From assembly GCF_005222705.1 (NCBI RefSeq), contig NZ_STGF01000040.1, positions 1-50,769 of the forward strand: DNA of 50,769 bases, written 5' to 3'. The DNA comes from Paenibacillus sp. SY21-1. Lineage in GTDB: Bacteria > Bacillota > Bacilli > Paenibacillales > Paenibacillaceae. The notes beneath the pieces were generated by a model. That model was not told the origin of the DNA, made no database searches, and saw only the letters and a list, made by a program, of their open reading frames with translations. This document shows positions 8,050 through 17,211 of the stretch, one piece after another. Position numbers and translations under genes: made by a program. How positions within the stretch are numbered: the stretch's first letter is position 1; each line of letters begins with the position of its first letter.

Positions 8050-9213
8050 ATGAAAATCGAAAGTCAATTGGCACAAATCGGTTCCATTAAGGAGCCTGTT
8101 ACAGGTGCTGTCAATTTCCCGATCTATCAGGCTACAGCGTTCCGCCATCCGAAGCTTGGGGAGAGCACAGGCTTCGACTACGCCCGCACCAAAAGCCCGA
8201 CGCGCTCCGTGCTGGAGGAGGCTGCCGCACAGCTTGAAGCAGGGGACGCAGCGTTTGCCTGCAGCTCCGGCATGGCCGCGCTGCAAACGATTTTTGCCTT
8301 GTTCAGCCAAGGCGATCATCTGATTGTATCGCTCGATCTCTACGGGGGAACGTATCGTCTGCTTGAGCGTATCATGACCCGTTTCGGCGTTACGGCCTCC
8401 TATGTGGATACAAATGATATCGACGCGATGTCCGAGCTCTGTACGCCGAATACGAAGGCGGTGCTGATCGAGACGCCGACCAATCCGTTGATGATGATTA
8501 CCGACATTGAGCGCGTAGCGTCCTGGGCAAAGGCCAGAGGTTTGCTGACGATCGTCGACAACACGCTGCTGACGCCGTTTTTCCAGCGTCCGCTTGAGCT
8601 GGGCTGCGACATTGTCATTCATAGCGCGACGAAATATTTGGGCGGCCACAACGATGTGCTGGCAGGCTTGATCGTGACAAAAGGCAAGGAGCTTTCCGCT
8701 GAAATGGCGTTTCTGCACAATTCCATCGGGGCGGTGCTGGGGCCGCAGGATTCCTATCTCCTTATGCGCGGCATGAAGACGCTTGCGCTGCGGATGGAGC
8801 GCCATCAGTACAACGCGACGACGATTGCCAATTATTTGCTGAAGCATGAGTCGGTTGAGGAGGTCTATTATCCGGCGCTGCCGCATCATCCGGGCCATGA
8901 GATCCAGAACAAACAATCGTCAGGCAACACGGGCATCTTCTCCTTCCGTCTGAAGGACGCCCGCTATGTCGAGCCGATTCTGCGCCATATCAAGCTGATT
9001 GCATTCGCGGAAAGCCTTGGAGGCGTTGAATCGCTAATGACTTACCCGGCTGTGCAAACCCATGCGGATATTCCGCTGGAAATCCGTCAGGCCATCGGTG
9101 TAGACGATCGACTGCTGCGGTTCTCGGTCGGCATTGAGCATGCGGATGATCTCATCGCCGATCTGGAGCAGGCGCTGGCGGCGGCAAAACGTGAAATCGG
9201 GGAGGAACTGTAG
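8050..9213 (+). CDS. metI: Cystathionine gamma-synthase / O-acetylhomoserine (thiol)-lyase, MetI type
   Basis: Fold-type I PLP enzyme of the Cys/Met metabolism family, 387 residues. It joins the acylhomoserine made by MetA with cysteine to give cystathionine, and homologues can also use sulfide. The PLP lysine is Lys195 in HSATKYLGGHND. Other family signatures are SSGMAA (72-77), YGGTYR (98-103) and VDNT (169-172). The segment GESTGFDYARTKSPTR closely resembles Bacillus MetI. The start is ATG with AAAGGAGTG upstream; a longer reading frame would begin inside metA and is rejected. The metC start codon follows the stop codon after 3 bp, so the pair is translationally coupled. Confidence 0.92.
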   Translation: MKIESQLAQIGSIKEPVTGAVNFPIYQATAFRHPKLGESTGFDYARTKSPTRSVLEEAAAQLEAGDAAFACSSGMAALQTIFALFSQGDHLIVSLDLYGGTYRLLERIMTRFGVTASYVDTNDIDAMSELCTPNTKAVLIETPTNPLMMITDIERVASWAKARGLLTIVDNTLLTPFFQRPLELGCDIVIHSATKYLGGHNDVLAGLIVTKGKELSAEMAFLHNSIGAVLGPQDSYLLMRGMKTLALRMERHQYNATTIANYLLKHESVEEVYYPALPHHPGHEIQNKQSSGNTGIFSFRLKDARYVEPILRHIKLIAFAESLGGVESLMTYPAVQTHADIPLEIRQAIGVDDRLLRFSVGIEHADDLIADLEQALAAAKREIGEEL

Positions 9214-9216
9214 ACA

Positions 9217-10410
9217 ATGAGCGAGGACAACAAAGAGCTGACAACGGAAAATGGACAAGGAGCGGCGGGAGACCGCAAGTTTGCGACAAAGCTGATTCAT
9301 TTCGGCGCGGAAATCGACGAGCAGACGGGAGCTTCCAGCGTGCCGATCTATCAGGCGTCGACCTTCCATCATCACGATATTTTTAATCCGCCGCAGTACG
9401 ATTACAGCCGTTCGGGCAATCCGACACGCCAGGCGCTTGAGGACTACATTGCGCTGCTGGAGGGCGGGAACCGCGGCTTCGCTTTCGCATCCGGCATGGC
9501 GGCCATATCGACGACTTTCCTGCTGCTTTCGGCCGGAGATCACGTTATCGTCACCGAGGATGTGTACGGCGGTACATACCGGCTGCTGACGTCGATCCTG
9601 AACCGGCTTGGCATTGAATCCACTTTTGTCGACATGACGGATTTCGCGGCTGTTCAGGCTGCGCTGCTTCCGAACACCAAAGCGGTGTTTATGGAGACCC
9701 CTTCGAACCCGACGCTGAAAATTACGAATATCGCGGAGACGACCGCGTGGGCCAAAGAGCACGGTCTGCTGACGATGCTTGACAATACTTTCATGACGCC
9801 TTATCACCAGCGGCCAATCGAGCATGGGGTAGATATTGTGCTGCATAGCGCCACCAAATTTCTGGGCGGGCATAGCGACGTGCTGGCAGGCCTTGCGGTA
9901 ACGGCGGACGAGGCGCTGGGCAAACGGTTGAAGGTGCTGCAAAACGGCATGGGCACCGTGCTGAGCGCCCAGGAATCCTGGCTGCTGATGCGCGGAATGA
10001 AGACGCTGCAGACACGGATGGAGCAAAGCGAGCGCAGCGCGCGGAAGCTCGCCGAGTGGCTGTCGCAGGACAGCCGCGTATCCAAGGTGTACTACCCGGG
10101 GCTGGAAGGACATCCGGGCCGCGAAGTGCATGAGCGTCAATCTCTCGGGTACGGCGCAGTCGTTTCGTTCGACGCAGGCAGCGGCGAGAAGGCCAAAGCT
10201 TTGCTGAGCAAGGTGCGCATCCCGCTTGTGGCGGTTAGTCTTGGCGCGGTCGAAAGCATCCTCTCTTATCCTGCTATGATGTCGCACGCGGCAATGCCTC
10301 GCGAGGTGCGTCTGGAGCGCGGAATCACCGACGGGCTGGTTCGTTATTCGGTCGGTCTTGAAGATATCGACGATCTGATTGCGGATCTGGATCAGGCTTT
10401 GAACGGGTAA
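9217..10410 (+). CDS. metC: Cystathionine beta-lyase, MetC type
   Basis: PLP-dependent Cys/Met metabolism enzyme of 397 residues, predicted to cleave cystathionine to homocysteine, pyruvate and ammonia. The PLP lysine is Lys214 in HSATKFLGGHSD, preceded by ASGMAA (91-96), YGGTYR (117-122) and LDNTF (188-192). About 25 extra N-terminal residues precede the conserved core, which starts near KFATKLIHFG. It is clearly a paralogue of the preceding metI, and the metI-metC order matches Bacillus subtilis. The metI/metC activity split follows that synteny and is not proven by sequence alone. The ribosome-binding site GGGGAGGA lies inside the end of metI. Confidence 0.9.
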   Translation: MSEDNKELTTENGQGAAGDRKFATKLIHFGAEIDEQTGASSVPIYQASTFHHHDIFNPPQYDYSRSGNPTRQALEDYIALLEGGNRGFAFASGMAAISTTFLLLSAGDHVIVTEDVYGGTYRLLTSILNRLGIESTFVDMTDFAAVQAALLPNTKAVFMETPSNPTLKITNIAETTAWAKEHGLLTMLDNTFMTPYHQRPIEHGVDIVLHSATKFLGGHSDVLAGLAVTADEALGKRLKVLQNGMGTVLSAQESWLLMRGMKTLQTRMEQSERSARKLAEWLSQDSRVSKVYYPGLEGHPGREVHERQSLGYGAVVSFDAGSGEKAKALLSKVRIPLVAVSLGAVESILSYPAMMSHAAMPREVRLERGITDGLVRYSVGLEDIDDLIADLDQALNG

Positions 10411-10444
10411 GCTACAGCGGGAATTGAATACGGAACGGGAATTA

Positions 10445-10477
10445 GCGTGGACGTCCGGTGGACGGGCCGCGCTTTTT
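10445..10477 (+). terminator. Terminator of the met operon
   Basis: Two stacked stems: outer GCGTGG / CCGCGC with one wobble, inner CGTCC / GGACG, followed by five T. Confidence 0.7.
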
Positions 10478-10736
10478 CTATCGTAAAGCTTTGTGCTCTA
10501 GTCGTAGCCTGACAATAAAAGCGCCTGCTCGCGGCGGTCTTACGGCTTTCATGCGCAACGAGTGGGTAAACTGGAAGCATCGTTTGTATTTTGTTAGGAA
10601 ATCGACACAGGGGCCCTCCGATAGACGATGACGCGCGGCGTGCAAATATGGTAGGATGATTACATTGGATGCGAATAGTTCAGCACGACTTGATGATCTT
10701 GACTATAACGAACGGAAATGAAGGAGGTCTTGCGGA
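10478..10736. other. Intergenic region before mqnC
   Basis: No gene, repeat or structured RNA is evident. A promoter for mqnC must lie here, but only weak matches were found (a TAGGAT -10 near 10650), so none is called. AAGGAGG precedes the mqnC start at good spacing. Confidence 0.5.
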
Positions 10737-11873
10737 ATGGGAACGTTAGACCAGATATTGGATAAAGCGTTGCGAGGTGAGCGGGTATCGCTGGAGGAAG
10801 GAATGGAGCTTCTCGCTTCGGACCAGATTGAGAAAATGGGCCATGTCGCCAATCAGATTATGCTGCGCCATCACCCGGAGCCGATTACGACGTTTGTCGT
10901 AGGCCGCAATGTCAACTACACGAATGTATGCGACGTCTATTGCCGTTTCTGCGCTTTTTACCGTGCTCCCGGCTCGAAGGAAGGTTATGTGCTGCCGGAT
11001 GAAACGATTCTAAGCAAAATTCAGGAAACGGTAGATGTAGGCGGAACAGAAATTTTGATGCAGGGCGGAACGAACCCGAATTTGCCGTTTACGTATTATA
11101 CGGACCTGCTGCGCAAAATCAAAGTGAATTTTCCGGACATTACGATGCATTCGTTCTCGCCGGCCGAAATTCAGAAAATGAAGGTTGTATCGGACGGCTT
11201 GTCGCTGGATGAGGTCATTCGCCAGCTCAAGGAAGCGGGACTGGACTCGCTGCCGGGCGGCGGCGCCGAGATTCTCGATGACCGCACCCGCCGTAAAATC
11301 AGCCGTCTCAAGGGCTCGTGGACCGATTGGATGGACGTTATGAAATCGGCACATCGTCATGGCATGAATACGACGGCTACGATGGTGTACGGACTTGGCG
11401 AAACGATTGAGGAGCGGGCAATGCATATGCTGCGCATACGCGACGCGCAGGATGAATGCATAGCTAACGGCTATAATTCAACAGGCTTCCTTGCGTTTAT
11501 TTCGTGGCCGTTCCAGCCGGACAACACGCATCTGAAGCTGGAAAAGGCAAAGCCGGAGGAATATTTGCGCATCGTCGCCGTAAGCCGGATTATGCTCGAT
11601 AACATTAAGAACTTCCAGTCCTCGTGGGTAACGATGGGGCCGGACATGGGCAAGCTGTCGCTTTCGTACGGCTGCAACGACTTTGGCAGCACGATGATTG
11701 AGGAGAACGTCGTATCCGCCGCAGGAACGACGCACAAGGTCAATATCGAGCTGATTCTGAAGCTGATCCGCGAGGCGGGCAAGATTCCTGCCCAGCGCGA
11801 TACCAAATACAACATACTCAAGATGTACGAGGAGTCGGAGAGCGCGGCAACGGATTTTGTGATGCAGAATTAA
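10737..11873 (+). CDS. mqnC: Cyclic dehypoxanthinyl futalosine synthase (radical SAM)
   Basis: Radical SAM enzyme of 378 residues. It converts dehypoxanthinyl futalosine to the cyclic form in the futalosine route to menaquinone. The cluster motif CxxxCxxC is at Cys65, Cys69 and Cys72 (CDVYCRFC). Downstream segments typical of MqnC/MqnE are ILMQGGTNPNLPF, HSFSPAEI and LPGGGAEILDD. The last also occurs in the CofH/MqnE relatives, but overall length and C-terminal SYGCNDFGSTM fit MqnC. It is monocistronic, between the met operon terminator and a strong hairpin terminator. No other mqn genes are in the window, which is common because this pathway is often dispersed. Confidence 0.9.
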   Translation: MGTLDQILDKALRGERVSLEEGMELLASDQIEKMGHVANQIMLRHHPEPITTFVVGRNVNYTNVCDVYCRFCAFYRAPGSKEGYVLPDETILSKIQETVDVGGTEILMQGGTNPNLPFTYYTDLLRKIKVNFPDITMHSFSPAEIQKMKVVSDGLSLDEVIRQLKEAGLDSLPGGGAEILDDRTRRKISRLKGSWTDWMDVMKSAHRHGMNTTATMVYGLGETIEERAMHMLRIRDAQDECIANGYNSTGFLAFISWPFQPDNTHLKLEKAKPEEYLRIVAVSRIMLDNIKNFQSSWVTMGPDMGKLSLSYGCNDFGSTMIEENVVSAAGTTHKVNIELILKLIREAGKIPAQRDTKYNILKMYEESESAATDFVMQN

Positions 11874-11986
11874 GCGAGCGATTTTGGGGCGAACTCAATG
11901 AATGAATATGCGCATTGTCGCTTAATTAGCGGGCGCACACGATATCTCATAAGGAGCTTACTCCGTTATTTTATAGTAGTAACTAT

Positions 11987-12042
11987 AACGCTTGTCTATT
12001 ATTTGATGCCCTTGGAGGGAGTTTAATAGGCAAGCGTTTTTT
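11987..12042 (+). terminator. Long-stem terminator after mqnC
   Basis: A 15-bp stem with one wobble (AACGCTTGTCTATTA 11987-12001, TAATAGGCAAGCGTT 12024-12038) is followed by six T. It lies about 115 bp after mqnC. Its 5' arm resembles that of the hairpin after the next gene (13446-13496). Confidence 0.85.
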
Positions 12043-12122
12043 GTTGTTTGGGCGTAATAGAAGAATGAAAAATCCTTCAGAGCGGTAACAGTCGTGGATG
12101 AACCGCTTGCTTCCGCTTTGCA

Positions 12123-12151
12123 TTGATTTAATTTAGTATTAGCCTTATAGT
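12123..12151 (+). promoter_or_regulatory. Promoter of the secreted beta-propeller gene
   Basis: TTGATT, 17-nt spacer, TATAGT in an AT-rich stretch. Predicted start is near 12158, 50 nt before the TTG start codon. Confidence 0.55.
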
Positions 12152-12207
12152 AAAAATACATATTTGTGGATTGAAGGAAAAAACGACATCATTCGGGAGG
12201 CTTTTTT

Positions 12208-13332
12208 TTGAGGAAGTTATTGCTCAGCACTTTGTATCTGAGTTTGGTCTTTTGTTTATTTGCGCCGGTATCCCAAGCTAAAACGTACGCAGAGCTGCCT
12301 GAGCCCAAATGGACTTATCAATTGCCGAGGGAAACGGAAACAACGTTAAGCGGGAACATTTTTAAGACGAACAACACGCTTTATATTTCGACGGCAAAAT
12401 ATGTACCACGATTCAATGAGCAGCTGGTTGCACTTGATGATGCCACGGGAAAAGCTAAATTTACATTTGATATGCCTTACTATATCCATCAAAATCACAT
12501 TGTTACGGGCAGTAAAGGCCAATTTTTTGTAAATAGCTATACGACGAAAAAACTTTTCGGAGTGAATGCTGCCGGGAAGAAAATGTGGGAAAAGACGCTG
12601 GCATCCGAAGAAGATCAGATTTTTCCATTTGCGAATAACACGTTCCTCCACTTAAAGAAGCCAACGGGCGGTATGGGGAATTTTAAATCAACCGTAACCG
12701 TCTATAACGAGGCCGGTAAACCTCTTCAAACCAAACAACTGGATGGCTATCTGAGCCTCGTACAGGACGACTACATAATTACAGTCAATTTCAATCGAAA
12801 AGACTCTACTGTCAACAACTATGTATATAACAGCACGTTTCAGAAGTTGTTTACTTATAAAATGCCGCAAGACAACTTAAACATACTGGGTAAAGGCAAT
12901 TTCTTTTACATGGAAGGAAATAAGCTGCAAATCATTGGCTCCAAGGGGCAAAATACGAAGACAATCAAGCTTGAAGATCCGAATTACAATAATTTTTTGA
13001 CCTTGCAAAATCGGATTGCGCTCCTCGCGAACCATAAGCTGTATTTGTACAGCCCCACAGGGCAAGTAGCGAAACTGACATTCAACAAATCAGACGGCGA
13101 TGTGAACATAAGCGTTGCCGGAAATCACTTATTTGTTAAACAGAAGAAAATACTGACCGTACTTGACGGAGCCTCCTTGAAATTAATACATAAAATCAAA
13201 TTGTCAGATCAAAATCAACAGCAGCATTCGGACTACTACTACAGTAGCGATGGCGTTCTGTACGGGTATACAAAAAATGCATCGATCTATAACGATTTAA
13301 TATCAAGTGTTACTAAATATGCGTTGCAATAA
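12208..13332 (+). CDS. Secreted PQQ-like beta-propeller protein of unknown function
   Basis: Protein of 374 residues with a Sec signal peptide (hydrophobic residues 4-21, probable cleavage after SQA at residue 24). The rest is built of repeated short beta-rich units with W/Y and glycine turns (for example LYISTAKYVPRF, FFVNSYTTKKLFGV, LHLKKPTG, LYGYTKNAS). This suggests a PQQ-like or WD-like beta-propeller, though individual blades are weak. The start is TTG, with CGGGAGG 7 nt upstream. It is conspicuously richer in A+T and lysine than its neighbours. It has its own promoter and is bracketed by two long hairpins, so it looks like an independent, possibly acquired, gene. No specific function can be assigned. 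Confidence 0.7.
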   Translation: MRKLLLSTLYLSLVFCLFAPVSQAKTYAELPEPKWTYQLPRETETTLSGNIFKTNNTLYISTAKYVPRFNEQLVALDDATGKAKFTFDMPYYIHQNHIVTGSKGQFFVNSYTTKKLFGVNAAGKKMWEKTLASEEDQIFPFANNTFLHLKKPTGGMGNFKSTVTVYNEAGKPLQTKQLDGYLSLVQDDYIITVNFNRKDSTVNNYVYNSTFQKLFTYKMPQDNLNILGKGNFFYMEGNKLQIIGSKGQNTKTIKLEDPNYNNFLTLQNRIALLANHKLYLYSPTGQVAKLTFNKSDGDVNISVAGNHLFVKQKKILTVLDGASLKLIHKIKLSDQNQQQHSDYYYSSDGVLYGYTKNASIYNDLISSVTKYALQ

Positions 13333-13445
13333 TGTCCATCAGTGTGTATTCATATGAATGAGTAGCAATGAAGAATGCAGGGTGCGTCTCGTCCGCTAAG
13401 AAACCAGCCAGCGCTCTAAGCTCGCTAAATAATAGGCACAACAGC

Positions 13446-13504
13446 AACGCTTGTCGATAGGCATTCCCGTATAAGGAGTGCCCGTTGATAGGCGTTTTGC
13501 TTTT
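13446..13504 (+). terminator. Terminator hairpin after the beta-propeller gene
   Basis: An outer 13-bp stem with several G-U pairs (AACGCTTGTCGAT 13446-13458, GTTGATAGGCGTT 13484-13496) encloses an inner 8-bp stem (GGCATTCC / GGAGTGCC). TTTTGCTTTT follows. Between here and the promoter at 13656 nothing else is recognised. A 12-bp palindrome (ATTCATATGAAT) sits at 13348-13359. Confidence 0.65.
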
Positions 13505-13655
13505 GGGAGCGGGTCGGCATCGTAATTGTAAAAGTTTTCCGCCGGTTGTGTTTAAGGCGTTACGATTCCGTTTAAAAACGTAAAGAGAACCTGCGACCAA
13601 AGTCACAGTGGAGGGATAAACGTAAAGGACATATCAACCATTTTTATGCGAAATT

Positions 13656-13685
13656 TTGAAAAACTGCAGAACGCTGTGGTAAAAT
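13656..13685 (+). promoter_or_regulatory. Promoter of the MoxR-VWA operon
   Basis: TTGAAA, 18-nt spacer, TAAAAT, 50 nt upstream of the first start codon. Confidence 0.6.
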
Positions 13686-13735
13686 AACGAAAAACAAGAA
13701 CATATGATCTGGTTGTGCGAGAGGAGACCGTCTTC

Positions 13736-14836
13736 GTGGAAATGATCAAGCCGCCGGCTGAAACGCTTTATGAGAAGGAGCTGAGGGCGCTGCGGGAGGA
13801 AGACAAAGGAAAAAGGCCGCATCAGTGGCTGCTTTCTCCCGCCTATGTGCGCGATTTTATTATTGGACGGGAAAGGCCGGCTCTGCTGGACGGGGAGAAG
13901 GTTTCCATCACCCGCAAGTTTTACGGAAACGATGTGCTGATTGAACGCGCTATCGTGACGCTTGCCGGAAATCGCGGGCTTATGCTTGTCGGAGAGCCGG
14001 GCACGGCCAAGACGATGCTGAGCGAGCTGTTGTCCGCCGCCGTGTCGGGAACGAGCCTGAATACGATCCAAGGTACGGCGGGAACGACCGAGGATATGAT
14101 CAAATATTCATGGAATTATGCGATGCTGCTCGATCAAGGTCCTTCCGAGGCTGCGCTTGTGCCTTCTCCTTTGTATGCAGGCATGAAGCAAGGCATTATT
14201 ACGCGCTTTGAGGAAATTACCCGTTGTCCTTCGGAGGCGCAGGACAGCCTGATCAGCGTGCTGAGCGACAAGGTGCTGAACATTCCTGAGCTCGACGGAG
14301 GCGTGTTGTTCGCCAGACCGGGCTTTAACGTCATCGCAACGGCCAATATCCGCGATAAAGGGGTGAACGAAATGAGCGGAGCCCTGAAGCGGAGATTCAA
14401 TTTCGAGACGATCAAGCCGGTGGCCAATGTCAAGCTGGAAGCCAAGATTATTGAATCGCAGGCCCGCAGCCTCTTGCTGCATAGCGGCGTTGAAGCCGAG
14501 GTTGACCTGAATGCGGTCGAGCTGCTGGCAACGACCTTTTTGGAGCTGCGAACAGGACTGACGCGCGAGGGCTACAAGCTCGATATTCCGCAGGCGTCGA
14601 TGAGTACGGCCGAAGCGGTATCGGTTTATGTGCAGAGCGCGATGACCTCGTATTATTTTGAAGAGCGAGGAATTACGCTGGATCGCCTTGTTCAAAATCT
14701 GCTTGGTACGATCGTGAAAGAAAACGATAAGGACCTGTCCATTTTAAAAGCCTATTTCTCTAAGGTTGTAAAGGAACGCGCCGGCCAGGATGAAATCTGG
14801 AAGGAATATTACTCGGAGCGCAAATGGATCGGATAG
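13736..14836 (+). CDS. MoxR-type AAA+ ATPase (YehL-like)
   Basis: AAA+ ATPase of 366 residues. Walker A is GEPGTAKT (86-93), the Walker B region is IITRFEEITRCP (154-165, acidic pair Glu159-Glu160), sensor 1 is ATANIRDKGVNE (201-212), and ALKRRF (216-221) holds the likely arginine finger. MoxR ATPases work as chaperone-like remodelers, usually with a VWA-domain partner, here encoded two genes downstream. The start is GTG (MEMIKPPAET), set by GAGGAG 9 nt upstream; an upstream in-frame GTG at 13715 lacks a site. It overlaps the next gene by 13 bp. In content and partners it corresponds to E. coli YehL, whose role is unknown. Confidence 0.88.
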   Translation: MEMIKPPAETLYEKELRALREEDKGKRPHQWLLSPAYVRDFIIGRERPALLDGEKVSITRKFYGNDVLIERAIVTLAGNRGLMLVGEPGTAKTMLSELLSAAVSGTSLNTIQGTAGTTEDMIKYSWNYAMLLDQGPSEAALVPSPLYAGMKQGIITRFEEITRCPSEAQDSLISVLSDKVLNIPELDGGVLFARPGFNVIATANIRDKGVNEMSGALKRRFNFETIKPVANVKLEAKIIESQARSLLLHSGVEAEVDLNAVELLATTFLELRTGLTREGYKLDIPQASMSTAEAVSVYVQSAMTSYYFEERGITLDRLVQNLLGTIVKENDKDLSILKAYFSKVVKERAGQDEIWKEYYSERKWIG

Positions 14837-17211
14837 CGCACGAAGAGCCGGAGAAGCTGCAGGAGCTGTTTACCGCGAGCGTTTTTAATTTGGAGCGCGG
14901 CCAGGTTTATTTTCCGATTCGGCATCATAGTCCTGTTTGTTCGCATCATTTGCTCCATGCGATCCGGGCTTACAAGCCCGATATCATTCTTATCGAGGGG
15001 CCGGAGAGCGGAAGCGCGCTTATTCCGATACTGAGCGATGCAAGAACAGAGACCCCTGTCAGCCTATACTGTACCTATGAGAATGAACACGGGCGCAAAG
15101 CCTGTTATTATCCGCTGTTGAGCTACTCGCCCGAATACGTGGCGATGAAGGAAGCCGCAAGGCTGGGTATTCCGGCACAGTTTATCGATTTGGATTACGA
15201 TTACGATCAGCTTCCTGACCATAGCGAGCCGCAAGGCCGCTCCGCCCAGGACGAGTCGATGCTGGCGGGCTCCGAATTTATTGAACGCTTGTGCGCCAAA
15301 ACCAATTCCCGCAGCTTCGACGAGCTATGGGAGAACGTGTTCGAAATCGGGGGTCTTGCGCTGCAAACGGAGGCATTCGTTCGCGATGTGTTTACCTACT
15401 GCACCTTGTCCCGGATGTGTTATTCGAATGAAAGATTGCGCGATTCGGGCGACTTGGCAAGGGAAGCGAGAATGAGAGAGCATGTGTCCCGCGCTTCGGC
15501 CGAGTATGCGCGGGTGCTGGTGGTAACGGGAGGCTTTCATACCTATGGCCTGCTGCAAGAGGGAGCGGATGAAGCCGGACATGCACTAGCGGCCGCTCCT
15601 GTGAGGGTTGGCGAAGCAAGCCGGCAGCAGCTGTATCCGATGGTTTATACCTTCGAGGAAGCGGACCGCTTAAACGGCTATGCCAGCGGCATGCCCTATG
15701 TGAATTTTTATGAAATGATATGGACCAAGCTGCTTGACGGTGCGCCGGGTCCCTATGGCAGGGCGGCCGTCGAATGGCTAGCCGCTCTTACTCGCAAGCT
15801 TCGCGAGCAGCAGGAGCATGTGTCAACAAGCGATGCAATCGAGGCCTATAGCATGTTTCAAGGTCTTGCTTCGCTCCGTGGCAAGCGGGAAGGCGGGGTG
15901 TACGAGCTGCTGGACGCGACCTTGTCTTCCTTTGTAAAAGGAGAGCGGACGCTTGCCACCGAGAAGCCGCTTGAAGAGCTGAAGCTGCTGTTAACCGGAG
16001 ACCGCATCGGAATTGTCGCTCCCAACCCGCTTAGCATCCCGATTGTGGAGAACTTTAAGACGCTTTGCCGGGAGTCCGGGCTGCAGATCAAGACGACAGG
16101 CAAGCACAAGAAGGTGCTTGAGCTGTACGGAAAGCCGGAGCATCGGAGGATGAGCCAGTTGTTCCAATGCATCGGCTATTTAGTGCCGGACTTCGCAACC
16201 CGCCAGTCCGGTCCGGATTGGCTCGCCGATCGGGACATGAACTTGATCCGTGAAACCTGGACGTATACCTACTCGTCGCGCATAGAGGCCAGATTGATCG
16301 AAAGCTCGCTATACGGAGGAACGGTGAGGGAAGCGGCTGCGCGCAAGCTGGAGGAAGCGCTTCGGGACGTTCCCGATCATCATAGCGGAGAGCATGCAAA
16401 GGCCCTGCTCAGGGCTCTGCTGATGGGGCTTCAGGACACGGCGGGTGGTTTGTACGAAAGCCTGCACGCCGCTTTGCGCCGAGACGGCAATTTTTTGTCC
16501 TTATGCGAAACGCTTGGCATCCTGAACAGGCTTCAGCAGCATGGCCGCATGCTTGGACTTGAAGCAGATAAGCAAATTCCGAAGCTTGTGCTCGAAGCCT
16601 ATAGCAATGCGGTAGACAAGCTGATGCGGCTTGCGCGAACCAATGAGAATGAACACCCCGCCATCATTCAGGGGCTGAAGCTGCTGGCGATGCTTGCCGG
16701 CTCGCCGGACGGGCAGTTTGAGAGCGAGGGGTTCAGAAGCCATATAGACGAGCTGCTGGCAGACCGGGGCTTGCCGCCGCAGCTGGAAGGCGTATGCATG
16801 GCCATCGCCATTGCCCTAGGCGACCAAACGCGGGAGGAGCTGGTTGGGAGAGCGCGAGGCTACATACGCGGCACTGCGGAGCAAGCGAAGCTGACTGCGC
16901 CTTATTTGCAGGGCGTGTTCGAAATTGCGCGGGACGCTTTTTTATACGACGATTCTTTGCTGGAGGAGCTGCATTATTTAATCGGAGAGCTGCCGCATGA
17001 CGATTTTATAGCGATGGTGCCGGATCTGCGGCTCGCATTTACCTATTTTACGCCGATGGAGACGGGCTTGATCGCACAGCGGGTGGCAGGCTTGTATCGA
17101 GTGGAGCCGGAGGCGCTCAGCCGCAAGCCTATCGAAGAGGGAGCGCTTATTCAGGCAAGATGGCTGGATAAGGCGATCAGAGAGGAGTTTGCAGCGTGGA
17201 AGCTGATCTAA
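14824..17211 (+). CDS. DUF5682-family protein (YehM-like)
   Basis: Protein of 795 residues without signal peptide or membrane segment. The N-terminal third contains YFPIRHHSPVCSHHL (residues about 28-42), IILIEGPESGSA, a central FIDLDYDYD stretch and VVTGGFHTYGL (about 236-246). These histidine and acidic motifs recall metal-dependent TIKI/ChaN/EreA-like folds, but that link is my inference. The rest is largely alpha-helical and may be a scaffold. The ATG overlaps the MoxR gene by 13 bp and the VWA gene starts inside its last codons, so all three are translationally coupled. E. coli YehM is the known counterpart. Biochemical function is not known. Confidence 0.8.
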   Translation: MDRIAHEEPEKLQELFTASVFNLERGQVYFPIRHHSPVCSHHLLHAIRAYKPDIILIEGPESGSALIPILSDARTETPVSLYCTYENEHGRKACYYPLLSYSPEYVAMKEAARLGIPAQFIDLDYDYDQLPDHSEPQGRSAQDESMLAGSEFIERLCAKTNSRSFDELWENVFEIGGLALQTEAFVRDVFTYCTLSRMCYSNERLRDSGDLAREARMREHVSRASAEYARVLVVTGGFHTYGLLQEGADEAGHALAAAPVRVGEASRQQLYPMVYTFEEADRLNGYASGMPYVNFYEMIWTKLLDGAPGPYGRAAVEWLAALTRKLREQQEHVSTSDAIEAYSMFQGLASLRGKREGGVYELLDATLSSFVKGERTLATEKPLEELKLLLTGDRIGIVAPNPLSIPIVENFKTLCRESGLQIKTTGKHKKVLELYGKPEHRRMSQLFQCIGYLVPDFATRQSGPDWLADRDMNLIRETWTYTYSSRIEARLIESSLYGGTVREAAARKLEEALRDVPDHHSGEHAKALLRALLMGLQDTAGGLYESLHAALRRDGNFLSLCETLGILNRLQQHGRMLGLEADKQIPKLVLEAYSNAVDKLMRLARTNENEHPAIIQGLKLLAMLAGSPDGQFESEGFRSHIDELLADRGLPPQLEGVCMAIAIALGDQTREELVGRARGYIRGTAEQAKLTAPYLQGVFEIARDAFLYDDSLLEELHYLIGELPHDDFIAMVPDLRLAFTYFTPMETGLIAQRVAGLYRVEPEALSRKPIEEGALIQARWLDKAIREEFAAWKLI

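Noticed and set aside
13348..13359. Perfect palindrome ATTCATATGAAT
   Set aside because: It is a short AT-rich palindrome downstream of a stop codon, not near a promoter, and can occur by chance.
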